Below, piece after piece: positions 37,901 to 49,163 of a stretch of DNA of 64,000 bases. Location of the stretch: NCBI GenBank assembly GCA_959347315.1, contig OY365807.1, positions 9,143,147 to 9,207,146 on the forward strand. Direction: 5' to 3'. Within the stretch, counting starts at the first letter, position 1. Each line of letters opens with the position of its first letter. Position numbers and translations under genes: made by a program. The notes below the pieces were generated by a model. The model was given only the letters and a program-made list of their open reading frames with translations. It was not told the DNA's origin and ran no database searches. The stretch is from Bimastos eiseni (Eukaryota; Annelida; Clitellata; Crassiclitellata; Lumbricidae).

Positions 37901-39250
37901 CTTGTTTTGTTCATGACTTGAGTTTCAAACTCACATGTGGCTTGTCTCTGGGCATTACATCTATTCTGATAGAAAGATCTGTGCGCATTTTACTTTATGC
38001 AGCCCTTGCCAGATAGCGTTATGTGTGGCAGCAAGAGCACGATTGATTTGCCATCAATAACGTCCAGAGGATGAACCGAAATTCGAACACTTTCACCGCG
38101 GTTCTGGAGAACGTGGAACACCAGCTGTAGCAGTTCCAATTTCCAATAAAGAATACACTAACTTCGGTTAAATAAAGGATATACTTACTGTGTTCTTTAT
38201 AGAGACAAATTCAACATGAATCTGTGCATTGGTAATAAAACTTCTCGACTAATCCAGGATCTCTTGGAAAAGCTGATAAAAACCTATTGCATTTCATCCG
38301 GTATTTGGCAAAAAACTTTGTCATGCAAGGCACACCACATACGATATTCTTTTTAAGATAATTTGTGGAACTGCATGACTTGGAACTTTCAATGTTGCCC
38401 ATAAATATTATGATTATTTTTAAGATATGTTATAATATTTATGATCATAAAGTTCTAAATTACAAATTTGGTAAGTAATAATGTAAATGAAACATATAAT
38501 GAATTGTGTAACAAAATCAACATTTTCCTATGCTCTTTCTCACTGCATAATTCGTCAGATGGAATCACGCATTTGTGTTTCTAGAATTATTTCACATCCT
38601 AGAACGTAAAAGTAAATAATTCTTAAAATTAACTTGAGTTTCTGCAAGAAAAGCTTCCATTTTGTATTTATTACATTAATTCCTAATTTGTACTGTTTAG
38701 TAGCGATGCCATATTGTTAAGTTTGTAATTGATGTGGAACAGTAGGTTATAGTATGTTATTGTTTCTTGTTATTCCAAATGACTGTTTTGTGAAGTTACT
38801 AACAACTAGAAAGCTGTTTTAAAATTTAAACATTTCATAATTTTGATTGTTTCCTAATTGGTAAAATTTACGAAGTTTTGCCTATATTTTTTATTGTTGA
38901 AAAGTGTTTCCTCTTTAATTTCTTGCTTATTATATTAGGCCTACATGTATGTTACAAATAAGTGATAACATTAAGAAAATAAATTTTGCCGAAATATTGT
39001 CTTAGTCATATCAAGGCATCCGCAAAGCAAAGAGAAGAAAGTGTCACCTAAATTGCGAACATGCATGGAGAGGCTATTCCTAGAGTTACCAGAAACATGG
39101 GTATTCCTTCCAAAGGAAGGCTACACAAGAAGCCAGAAACGAGGACACACTGAAGGTTTCACTCCAGAGTGATCATCGTCTAAGAATACAATACAATACT
39201 CGTTTAATTCCAAACATCAAGCCGACAGCCACGACTTGATCTACATTCAG
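34967..39250. other. AT-rich non-coding stretch downstream of SH3BGRL
   Basis: It is T-rich on the plus strand, with no frame that looks coding. It may include a long 3' UTR in its first part. A short copy of the GCGCC/AGCACAAGGCACC dispersed repeat lies at about 37530-37640. Confidence 0.5.
37530..37640. repeat. Dispersed repeat, GCGCC/AAGCACAAGGCACC family (short copy)
   Basis: It shares TCGACAGCCAAGCACAAGG, CACCAATT, and GCGCTGTGTCAAGTCA with the copies at 1.8, 49.9 and 54.2 kb. Confidence 0.45.
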
Positions 39251-39575
39251 TGCTGCCACTAAAGTTTTAGAAATAAATCCAGATTTTCTTGTAAAAAAAC
39301 TAGAAATACTTAGATTTTTCCATTCCATTTATAGTGCAACATACTAAGTAAAGAACACCAACCCAAACCTGTTGTAGCCAATACATTTAGAGCTAAATTT
39401 AACCAATAAAAATAACAAAAAAATATTGAAAAAATTGCTCTAATATGGAAAATGACCAATCCCACACTGCATCTTCAAGACTGAGACCGCAGTTTGATGG
39501 ACTCGAGATCACATCACTGGGTACTAGTTGCCACAATGCAATTCAATTTGATATCACCTTTGTTACTATTAGTTC

Positions 39576-39668
39576 AAAGGCGCGCACACGCCTCGATGGT
39601 GCAGTTGCAGTTATATTGCAGAGCAATAGAGCCTGAAGGACCTGCTCAACGTCCCTACACAGTAATTC
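39576..39668 (-). repeat. 5'-truncated tRNA-derived SINE
   Basis: Read on the minus strand it has ACTGTGTAGGGAC, GAGCAGGTCCTTC, GCTCTGCAATATAACTGCAA and GAGGCGTGTG, in the same order as the body of the SINE at 9993-10235. The A/B-box head is missing. It sits in the 3' flank of the decayed zinc-finger copy. Confidence 0.65.
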
Positions 39669-39896
39669 CTCTTATATATATTTTACAGGCTGACTGATTG
39701 TCTGAGCCAATCAGCCACTTTGCAATAAAGAAGCAGTCTTGAAGACCAGCTATAACATAGTTTCGTGTTAAGTCAGCATTGCTGCCCACATTCCTTAGCT
39801 CTAACTAAAAAAAATCTATTCTAAAAGAAAGTTGCAACTGTTCAACATCAGGAACAACCAAGCAACATCAGTTGTCCAGTTCACGTCTTAACTCCT

Positions 39897-41091
39897 TCAC
39901 TATACAGTCACTTCTACTGTTGCATCAGGCACTTCTACTGATAGTGACTTTGATGTGGTATCAACCTTGTGAAAGCGTACGAAGTGGAATCGTAGGTCGA
40001 TCTTATTCATGTAGTTCTTGCTACAGATTACGCAAGCGAACTCCTGTGTGCGTTCGCATGTGGCGCCTAAGATGCTGCGAATCCGTGAATGACTTTGCAC
40101 ACCTTGCAGAGGAATGGCTTATCACCAGCGTGGGTACGAATATGAACCGTTAGGGCACTATTGTTGCTGAACTGCTTGCTGCACATTCTGCACTTGTATG
40201 GCCTGTAACCTGTGTGGATTCTATGGTGAACACTCAGGTGACTTTTCCTGCTGAATTCTTTGTTATATAATCCGCATATGAACAGTTTTCTATGGCTGAT
40301 TGTCGTCGTGTGTTATTTCAGTTACCTTTGCTTGCAAAATGACTTTGAACAGATGACGCATTCAAACGGTTTGATTCCCGAATGTACTGTGAGGTGCATC
40401 ATGAGCACAGACTTGTGAGTGAAACCTTTCTGGCTGACGCTACAAACGAATTGCCGTTCGCCAGTGAGGACCCTCATGTGAATTCGAAGCACACTAGAAT
40501 TTGAGTACGTGTTTCCACACATATTGCAGTGAACGGATTCTTCCTGTGTCTTTTTACATGTTTTCGGACTGAGCATGCCAAGATAAAGATCTTCCCACAC
40601 AGGTGACACAGATAAGTCCTCGGCTTCTTAACAGTCAAGTTGAAATTGACGAGCTCACCGAGTTGGTGCACTTTAAGTGCATGTTTCTGCATGTCGGCCT
40701 TGCGTGTGTGCTTGCAGCTACAAAGTGCACACTCGAATTCGTGACACACAGTCACGTGGTTTGTCAGTGCGGTCTTTCGCATGAATCCCTTGCCACAGAA
40801 TTCACAGAGGAATGGATGTCGCTCCATATTTCTCTGAAGCATGAAAAGCTTCTTGCAGTTTGGGCTCTTGTGTGGCTTTTCACCTGTGTGTCGCAGCCTT
40901 TGGTCCTTCAGATGGCCAGGCAAGATAAAGTGCAAACCACAATCAGTGCATTTGAGGTTCTTTTGTGGGTAGATTCCAAGGTGACACTTCACGTGATTCG
41001 CCAGGTACTTTCTCCAATTAAATCTGCGACTGCAATAGTTAAAAATGTTGCAATTGCTCCAGTGATGCCTTATCTTGTGCAATAACAGATC
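39897..41091 (-). pseudogene. Decayed tandem copy of the C2H2 zinc-finger exon
   Basis: Fragments in different minus frames line up in order with the intact exon at 41905-43745: CSRRFNWRKYLANHVKCH, CTDCGLHFILPGHLKDQRLRH, CEFCGKGFMRKTALTNHV, CALCSCKHTRKADMQKHA, CNMCGNTYSNSSVLRIHM, CVICSKSFCKQ, CRMCSKQFSSNSALTVHI (recovered by eye in another frame), CVICSKNYMNKIDLRFHF. At least three frame breaks separate them, together with an in-frame stop after KSFCKQR. Its 3' flank (from about 39265) matches the 3' flank of the intact copy (from about 41690), so the duplicated unit included the gene's end. It keeps cysteines in two fingers where the other copy has lost them. Expression as a broken transcript cannot be excluded. 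Confidence 0.85.
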
Positions 41092-41104
41092 AGTGGCCGA
41101 GAAA

Positions 41105-41285
41105 GCACGAATAGTGAGTTGATTTTAAAATTGACAGTTATAACTCAAACACACTGAAATAATGAATGAAATCGAACTCATAACTCACACTCTTTGAGGC
41201 GAGTTAACTCAAACTCATAAATCACAGCAAGCGAGTTAATTCATGAGTTTAAACTCATATGAGTTAACTCATACCCAACACTGTT
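41105..41285. repeat. Cluster of GAGTTAACTC-type palindromes
   Basis: The 180 bases between the two zinc-finger copies are filled with AACTCAT/ATGAGTT words, including GAGTTAACTC at least twice and GTTTAAAC. The words occur in both orientations so the region is strongly self-complementary. Confidence 0.6.
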
Positions 41286-41904
41286 TAAGTGGCACTACTA
41301 CCTGTAAAACGTACACGTTGCTTCTGAGAATATTATCTAAGCACAGTAAGCAATGATTTTTTTATGTTTATGTTTGATTTTCGTGCTTTTCCATAGCAGC
41401 CGTGTGAAATTATAGAAATCATAACAGAAATGAATCCTTGCACTGCACTGTTTCGAAAGTAAGCTCTCAACCATCCCTTATAATGCATCATGGGTTTCGA
41501 TTAATGGAGTTTTATGAGCAATCATATTCTTTACATCATTACCACTGAAATAAAATGTGAGCTGTGCCTTCTTTGTTCTATAGAAGATTATCTAGGCACA
41601 CTAAGCAATGATATTGCTGTGTCTGTGTATGCTCATCACGTGCAGTCTTTTCAAACAACAAAGCTGACACAGCCACAGCTAAATTTACATTCAGTGGTGT
41701 CATTTTAAGTTTTAGAAATAAACCCAGATTTTCTTATTGTAAAACATAAAAACTCAGATGTACTAAATAATTAATTAAAGAATACCAACACAAACCCCTA
41801 CATTTAGCAAATAACTACATTTAAAGAGATAAATTTAATTAACAAAATAAACAACAAACATTGAAAAATTACTCTAATACGGAAAATGACCAAGACCGCT
41901 TCTT

Positions 41905-43745
41905 TTAGACGGAGACCAATCCCAAGACCGCATCTTTAAAACCAAGACCGATGCATTTGAGACCAAGATTGACATTAGTGTTCTTCAATAGTGACTTCGA
42001 TGTGACATCAATCTTGTGAAAGCGCATGAAGTGGAATCGTAGGTCAATCTTATTCTTGTAGCTCTTGCTACAAATGTCGCAAACAAACGGTTTTTCTCCT
42101 GTGTGCGTTCGTATGTGGCGCCTAAGATGCTGCGAATCCGTGAATGACTTTTTGCACACCTTGCAGGGGAATGGCTTATCACCAGTGTGGGTACGAATAT
42201 GAACTGTCAGGGCACTTTTGCTGCTGAACTGCTTGCTGCACATTCTGCACTTGTACGGCCTATCGCCCGTGTGGATTCTATTGTGAACTATGAGGCTAGC
42301 TTTGGTGGTGAATTTTTTGTTGCAGGTTATGCACATGAACATTTTCCTGTGGCCGAGTGTCATCGTGTGCTGTTTGAAGTGTTGTTTCAGTTGACCTTTG
42401 TTTGCAAATGACTTTGAACAGATGACACATTCATATGATTTGATTCCCGAATGTATCGTCTGGTGCATCATGAGTTTCAACTTGTCAGCAAATCCCTTTT
42501 CGCAGACGTCACAAACGAATGGCCGTTCGCCAGTGTGTATACTCATGTGAATCCGAAGCACATTAGAATTTGAGAACGCCTCTCCAAACGTGTCACAGTA
42601 GTACACTTTTTTCCTGTGTCTTTTTATGTGTTTTCGGAGCGAGCTTGTGGAGATGAAGCTATTTCCACACAAGTCACACAGGCAACTCCTCGGGTTCTTA
42701 ATAACCGTGTTGAACTTGACAAGTCGACCAAGTTGGTGCACTCCGAGTGCATGTTTCTGCATGTCGGCCTTGCTTGTGTGCTTGCAACTGCAAAGTGCAC
42801 ACTCGAATTTGTGGCACGCAGTCACGTGTTCCGTCAGTGTGGACTTCCGAGCGAATCCCTTGCCACAGAATTCACAGAGGAAAGAATGATATCCAGTGTG
42901 AAGCAATTGGTGTTTCTTCCTATTTCTCTGCAGCATGAAATGCTTCTTACAGTCTGGACACTCATGCAGCTGTTCACTTGTGTGTCGCAGCCCGTGTTCC
43001 TTCAGGTTTTCAGGCGAGATAACAGCATTTGGTCCCAGACACTCCTCAGTGAATGATGGATCTACCAGATTCAAAATATCTCCCTGAGTTTTGGGAGATG
43101 GTTTTCCATTTTCATTGACAATTGCCTCATGTATACCATTACTGCCTGAATCCAAAGTACTAATCTTCCCCATGTTTTGGTCGAGCAGAAAACCAACTGA
43201 TAAGTTGTTCAGCTCCTGTGAACCAGTACCAGTAACCTGGATAGCCGTGGGCGGTGTGTTCGGATTCCGGAGGAGTAACCTTATAACAGAAAAGGCTGGC
43301 TTCACACGTGGTTTTGTCACAATGGTTCCTGTTTGAGCCAGGACATTACTTGGCATTCTCTCGTTATTGTCGTTAATTCCGGCTTTCCTGTGCTTTCTTT
43401 TTTGGCATTTCTTTTTCCAGCATCTCTGTCCTCTCTGTTTTGCTAAAGTGTTCTGAGTGTCTTTCACCGAATCACCCCTCATCTGTGATGCTCCAGCATC
43501 ATTTGGAGTGATGTCAACAATCATTGTCCGGTTAGATGCACCAGCAGATGAAGGTTTATCGTCCACAGACCATTCATCAGATTCTTGTAGCATCTGCACT
43601 GAATCTTTCACACTTGACTTATTGCCTGCATCCTCTGCTGTGACGGATTTTGTTGGTTGCATGGCACTCCTGTACATAATCACATCCAAAATTTTATGCA
43701 TGTCAGTGCCATTCAGTTTCAGTGGACTATACCTATCATCAGTTG
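41905..43745 (-). CDS. C2H2 zinc-finger exon, 11 fingers (probable BTB-zinc-finger gene)
   Basis: One long exon, entered after TTCCTAAGTCATTCAG and ending at a stop at 41905-41907; counted from the ATG at 43699-43701 it has 598 residues. Residues 93-106 hold a basic cluster (KKKCQKRKHRK), a possible nuclear localisation signal. From 246 to 562 there are 11 C2H2 units, the later ones joined by TGERPF, TGDRPY, TGDKPF and TGEKPF linkers, typical of sequence-specific DNA-binding arrays. A relic finger (ECLGPNAVISPENLKEH) precedes them. Finger 5 reads CDTFG: its second zinc cysteine is Phe (codon at 42586-42588). The upstream BTB exon is in the same orientation, suggesting a BTB-ZF transcription factor, but its phase (0) does not fit this acceptor (needs one base), so an intermediate exon or separate gene is possible. 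Confidence 0.85.
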
Positions 43746-43939
43746 CTGAATGACTTAGGAAAAGTAATGATTCATAGAACAGAGATAAGAAGTCAAAAGG
43801 AAAAACTTAAAAACCTTCAAGTTAAGAGAAAACACTGTGAAGCATGACTGAACAAGAATATGAAGGTAGGATAAGGCTGTAAGGGCCAAGATCTTAAAAT
43901 CTAGTTAGATAATAAATAATAATAACAACAATAATATTT

Positions 43940-44165
43940 TCAGTGATCAACAGAAGATTCAGCTTGTCTTAAAACCCTGAAAGCTTCATCTGCTTCCAAT
44001 TTCAAAGAGCTGTCAACTGTTATGTTATTTTCCAAACAGGCCTTAGAACAACGGGCAACAAACAACTCATAATATAATTTCTCATGCCTGAGAATAAGCC
44101 TTGGGAAAACTTTATTTTGAACATTCCCATGTATCGTCTCCTTCAAAGGCCATATTAGAGGTGAT
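43940..44165 (-). other. Unassigned conserved-looking minus frame
   Basis: An open frame reads WPLKETIHGNVQNKVFPRL through LYYELFVARCSKACLENN to an Ala/Glu/Leu-rich end and stop. Its composition looks coding rather than random, and it lies between the BTB and zinc-finger exons in the same orientation. It ends in a stop with no good donor, so it cannot simply bridge them. It could be a relic exon or a transposon piece. I do not recognise it. Confidence 0.3.
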
Positions 44166-44860
44166 CAGAGTTAAGATAGGCACATGGCAATGGATCTACT
44201 CTGGGCCCAATTCTTCATGGAATTTGATCCAAAACAGCCATTCAAAACTTTGTTAAACAAGAAATCTGCAACAACTGAATGTTTTGGCTCACTGGAATAA
44301 TTAATAATCCAAGAATTTCTATAGTGCCAATTATTAATGCTCCAGCCATAAGTCGTGGATTGCGATTAAAGCGAAGTCGTTGTGCATACCACATACCAAG
44401 GACTGTCCGTACAAAAACCTAGAAGCAACTCTGCGACAACAATGAATCGACCAATAGGGCGGGCAAGTGACGAAAATCATTGATTTTAGCCTGGCTCTAA
44501 AGGTCAACACAGACTCTGCAAACCTTATTTAGAAGACTTCTGGGGTCAGCAAAGAAAACAGCGCACTCAAACTGGGAACGGTTCTACTACTTCTTTCTCA
44601 TTAAACCCTGACAAGAAAATGAAGTACGTCACGCTACAGGCGACATCTAGTGTTTGACTTGGACAGCGTGAAGGGGGGTTACAAAAGGTAGCACTTGGAG
44701 AGGAATTTGGTGATAACATATGAAATGGCAATAAATAGATTTACACAAGCATTAAGTCTCCATGATACATACATATGCACTATGTAGAAAAATACATGGC
44801 AAACATTAAGTTCTGTACATTACCCTGCCTTCACATTGTAAACTAGGCAACTTGCCTCAC

Positions 44861-45252
44861 AAAAGTCATTTCACATTCATGCAGCTTGTGAAGACTGAGA
44901 CCCAATTCTGACAATTTATTGAACAGAGTTGATAAGTGGTCCCTCTGTGAGTAGAGTGTAGGAAGTAATAGTTTGCCAGTGTAGACAAAATGTACAGCAA
45001 TCTCCAACACGTCAAGTTCAACTTCTGGAAAGCAGAGATGGTAAGGTCCGGATGAAGGCTTTTCCTGAATGGCTATCAGGAAAATAGGACTGACCGCAGC
45101 CAGTAAGGCACTATGCGCCTTCAACTCCCGGCCACACTTTGCCACCAGAACAGTATCACAGAGGAAGCCATTCTCCCGGTATTTAACAAGGGTCTCTGCA
45201 ATGTTCGTGAAGTGCTTGACACTTGTTTTGAAGGGAACATCAGGTTTTTTGC
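44861..45252 (-). CDS. BTB/POZ domain exon
   Basis: It is entered after ATGTTATTTCAG with two bases completing a split codon, and ends at donor GTGAGG in phase 0. It encodes about 130 residues: KHFTNIAETLVKYRENGFLC, DTVLVAKCGRELKAHSALLA (the D-x-H-x(n)-L BTB core), SPIF, FPEVELDVLEIAVHFVYTGKL, and a helical tail ending MTF. BTB domains dimerise and recruit corepressors or cullin 3; with zinc fingers just downstream on the same strand, a BTB-zinc-finger transcription factor is the likely context. If unspliced, the frame ends five codons later. The first exon with the initiator was not found. Confidence 0.85.
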
Positions 45253-45763
45253 CTGAAATAACATGATGATCAGAACTTAGTAAAGCAACCCAGCATAGCC
45301 TAAAACATCAAAATGAGTTGAAATACCAATTGAAAAGGGGTAGACACAAACCTTTTCTGCATGGGAAAGGTTGGCCAATTAGTGTTGTGTGTAACAGACA
45401 ACCACTGATATCTATGCTACGTAAAAGTGGAACAATAGATTGGCATCATTAAATACTTTAAAACAGTTTTATGTGTTCATGAATACCAATTCACAAACTA
45501 CTGGAAAACGAAGTTTGGGTCCACTTTTACTCATGTGCCACCAATCAAGAGGAACATTCCACATTGCTAAAAGCCACATTTCAAATAAATAGGAGTTACA
45601 TGGACAATTTTCAAAATTAATTGCAAACGGTCTTCCAAAGTGTCAAATTAAAAACATTTAAATACTCATGTTAAAATCACTTATTTTCATGTAATCACCC
45701 AACTAGTCAAAAATTACACCTCGCACATTCAGCATTGGTGTTCTCTTGATAAACCAAAGATTC

Positions 45764-46040
45764 GATAGTCCGAAGGTTCGATAGTCCGAAGATTCTATAC
45801 TCCGATATTAATTTAACTAGAAGCTGGAATAATAGATGAAAAGAATGTGTAAAACAGGAAGCTGGATTGATATGAAAAGAATCATGCATAAACGGAAGCC
45901 GGATGAATAAAAAAAATGGTGCAATTCAGCTTCTAGCCAAACATAATTCTTTTATCAATCCAGCCATCATTAAAACTGCAATCTTATCACCTATCGACTG
46001 GACACCATGCAATCTTCTAACTATCGAACCTTCGGACTAT
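45764..46040. mobile_element. Inverted-repeat element (ATAGTCCGAAGGTTCGATAG ends)
   Basis: A perfect 20-base inverted repeat (45765-45784 and 46021-46040) bounds about 240 bases with repeated AGAAGCTGGA / GGAAGCCGGA motifs and their complement CAGCTTCTAG. The left end carries a second, partial copy of the same word. No target duplication was recognised. Confidence 0.55.
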
Positions 46041-46379
46041 AGACACAGAACTTCAGCATTAGCCCTGATCATTCTGTAACTTTCAGAACTTTTTATAACC
46101 ACATGCCACTTAATGACAATTATACAGCTAGCAGTTGCATTTATACCATTTTAAAATGAATCTTGTAAATGCTAGACGCTAATGTAATGTCAAAAGGACA
46201 AGTGAAACAACATTTATGTCAGAGGAAACGAGAAGATGAAAAAGTTTAGCAATTGAAGAATTATTGACTAGCAATGCTGCTACGGAAACAAGTTCTGCTT
46301 CTAGAAACATATTTTCCATGCTGGTAAAGAGTGGCAATGAAATATAATAAGCGCTATGCTCGTTTAGGAATTCGTACTG

Positions 46380-46765
46380 ATCATTTATGTTATCCACATT
46401 TAATGCTATGTGGTGCCCAACCAACGTATTTTGCATACGTCTTCAATCGCTAATCTGTAATCCTCAGCCCAAACATTGATTAGATTAGATAATAATTGCC
46501 TGTATGGAAACCAGAAAAGTGCAATATTGCTTGCTGACTTATTCAGTTTATTTCTATTTAAATACACCAGCATAATTTAAAACTTTACCCATAATCTCCA
46601 TGCATGCAATCTATATCTTATATTGTGTACCTAAAGTGCTTCCCAGACGAGTATTCATTTTCCTTTCCAGTGATATTGGATCATTTGTCGCATAGGAGTG
46701 CTCCTTCTCTGCCACTTCCTCTGAAGACAATGTCGACGACGTTGATTCAGCTAGTAGACCATTAT
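46380..46765. repeat. Duplicated block, copy 1
   Basis: It shares CCAAACATTGATTAGATTAG, GTGCAATAT, TTTATTCTATTTAAA-like, TATTGTGTACCTAAAGT, TTTCCTTTCCAGTGAT and TCCTTCTCTGCCACTTC, in order, with 46890-47290. The two are roughly 80 percent alike by eye, with indels. Read on the minus strand, the right part looks like a decayed coding exon. Confidence 0.65.
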
Positions 46766-46889
46766 AAAATGTTTTGGACAAATTTTACATGCTGATGCAG
46801 TAGTATTGAAATTTAATAGTGCTATACTTGCAGAAACTCATACTGATAATTTACAATTTAAACATGTGTACTGTGTACCTGACACTTAA

Positions 46890-47349
46890 TTTAATGCTTT
46901 GTGGTGTCAAAACAACGTATTTTGTATGCTGTTTCAATTTACCGATGTTTAATGCTCAGTCCAAACATTGATTAGATTAGAATTACCCACATAGGAATAA
47001 TGAAACCACAAAGGTGCAATATCGCAATTTGTTTGTTGACCTATTTATGATAATTTATTCTATTTAAAGATGGAACTTGTGCTGATACATTTAAAGCTAT
47101 GTCCTGAATAGACATGCATACAATCTCTATCTTTGATATATTAAACAATTTGTATTGTGTACTTGAAGTCTTCTCCAGATGAGTATTTATTTTCCTTTCC
47201 AGTGATCTTGGATCAATCAAACAGGAGTGTTCCTTCTCTGCCACTTCATCTGAAGACGATGCTGATGGTGTGCACAATTCTGACACCTGTGAGTTCGTGG
47301 TGGCTTCAACTTGCTTCAGTTCATCTTTCGGGGGTCTCCAAGATGTCAT
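46890..47349. repeat. Duplicated block, copy 2, with a possible minus-strand exon
   Basis: A direct relative of the 46.4-kb block. On the minus strand it is open for 102 codons (47041-47349): SWRPPKDELKQVEATTNSQ, a Ser-rich acidic part, then SLERKINTHLEKTSS, followed by low-complexity sequence. A polypyrimidine-AG does not clearly open it. It may be a small exon of the neighbouring THAP or BTB gene, or a relic. Function unknown. Confidence 0.4.
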
Positions 47350-47721
47350 ATCCTAACACAGCAACAAGCGACACATCAAGACCACTCATAATGAAAAGAT
47401 ATGTGTTTGATGAGCTGAGATTATGTTATTTAAAGATATCTCTAAACACACCAGATACCAGTTATGGACTCCGACAGAATTTATGCACAATAAAAAGTTC
47501 AATGTCACAAGTACGCATTTAAATGGTTTTGGACTTGAACTCACGGGATATCATAGTGGTGTCTGGTGCTATGTTGATCTATATAAACCATTAGCAGAGT
47601 GTGAAACCATGTTGCATGTGTTTATGAGCACTTCATTATGACAAAAGGAAAAGCATCAAATAAACATAAGCTCAGATGGATGCATTAATGTGAAAATGAT
47701 CATTTCATTAATGGAACTAGA

Positions 47722-48056
47722 CAGGGATGTCATCTGGGGGGGCAGGGGAGGCATCGGTCCCCCTGAATTTGCTGATTGTGATTATAGTGTGTGCAAATAT
47801 CCATGCAAGGTCATAATTTAATAGCCATAATCCATATTAATAACAAATCTCTTTGATTTTTATATATTAACATTATATAATATCACAGGTGCCTATAATC
47901 GAATAATTTCACTTTTTTGAAACTGTATCAGCAATTTTGGTACTACTGAAAAGTTTGAAAACGCAAAAACCAAACAAATTTAAAACAAGAAGGAAAACCC
48001 CGTCGCCACAAAAATTCTTGTTTTTCCCCTCTGAAAAAAGATGAAATGATGTCCCT
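47722..48056. mobile_element. hAT-like non-autonomous element, CAGGGATGTCAT ends
   Basis: The left end, CAGGGATGTCATCTGGGG, and the right end, GATGAAATGATGTCCCTG, are imperfect inverted repeats of the common CAGGGRYGTCA type. The flanking 8 bases do not match convincingly. No coding capacity. Confidence 0.5.
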
Positions 48057-48730
48057 GAAGATATGAACATGGACCATGGCTAAATTTTAATCCAACCAGC
48101 ACTCTGTAACCAACAACACAAATAGCATGCAAAACTTTCAGTGTCATTTCCTTCAAACATGCTGCTGTCGTGTTAACAATTGGAGCCATAAATACCACAT
48201 CTCTCTGTCCTTAGCACAAACAGATGCAATCATGAAGGTCTGCACTGATGTTGCCTACTTTTGCGAATTTTTACTGGCAAATCCTTCAAAATTTCCACTT
48301 ACAAACGTCGCATGTATCTCATCCAACATCAACGAAACAATTTTCTGATATGGCTTAAGATCTTGGGCCCTGTTTCTCAAATTACATATGAAATGAAATA
48401 TGTACCTCAGTTAAGATGTAGCACACACATGATGCTAAACAGCATAAGTATGACTAGTGAGGCAATATTAAAACACTATTTTGCCAAAGAAAATTATATG
48501 CTTTAAGAGAAAACAGAAACAATCGACAAGCCCAAAGCATCATTTTTGCACTGTAAGTTCTACATGATATCAAATGACTGTGGAGTTGCTAAGTGAAAAA
48601 GCTCAAAGAAAATGAACTGTCATCCAAACTGTCAACTTCATCACATAATTCCTGAAGAAGAGCATGAGCATGCTCCATTTTAGACTCGAATCTACACTCG
48701 ATGTCACCCCTGATAAAAATGGCTTACCAG

Positions 48731-49045
48731 CAGAGGCATAGTTAGGGGGTTAGAGGGGGACATGTGTCCCAGGAGCCACTTTGAGGGGGCACCAAAATGA
48801 GGATTAAGAATTTTAATTTTTATGCAAACTAATTTATCCGAACTAAGTTAGTGAGATTTAATTTTGGTGCCCCCAAAATATCCTCATTATGAACAGGTCA
48901 TCAAGCATGATCCCCTTTTCAATAATAGGCATTTTTCACCATAAAATTGTGGGCCATGCTATCCACTTCTTGTTCTCATTTTTAGAAAAGGGGCGCCCAT
49001 TCTGTGGTTTGTTTCTGGGTTCAAAATACATTAGCTACACCTCTG
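48731..49045. mobile_element. hAT-like non-autonomous element (315 bp) with perfect 8-bp target duplication
   Basis: The inverted ends are CAGAGGCATAGTTA and TAGCTACACCTCTG. A perfect 8-bp direct repeat, CTTACCAG, flanks it (48723-48730 and 49046-49053). A longer-diverged, right-truncated relative lies at 30366-30600. Confidence 0.88.
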
Positions 49046-49163
49046 CTTACCAGCAAATCCAGGTCTGACCACTCGCTAGTGTCAATCAAGAATACATAAT
49101 ATCATACATACATGAGTGCCTGAGAGAAAAATAATAAATTGAGGATAAAGTACAATATGGGCA

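Noticed and set aside
40603..43753. Plus-strand open frames of 80-160 codons across the zinc-finger region
   Set aside because: Antisense shadows of the C2H2 exons; finger codon patterns are on the minus strand.
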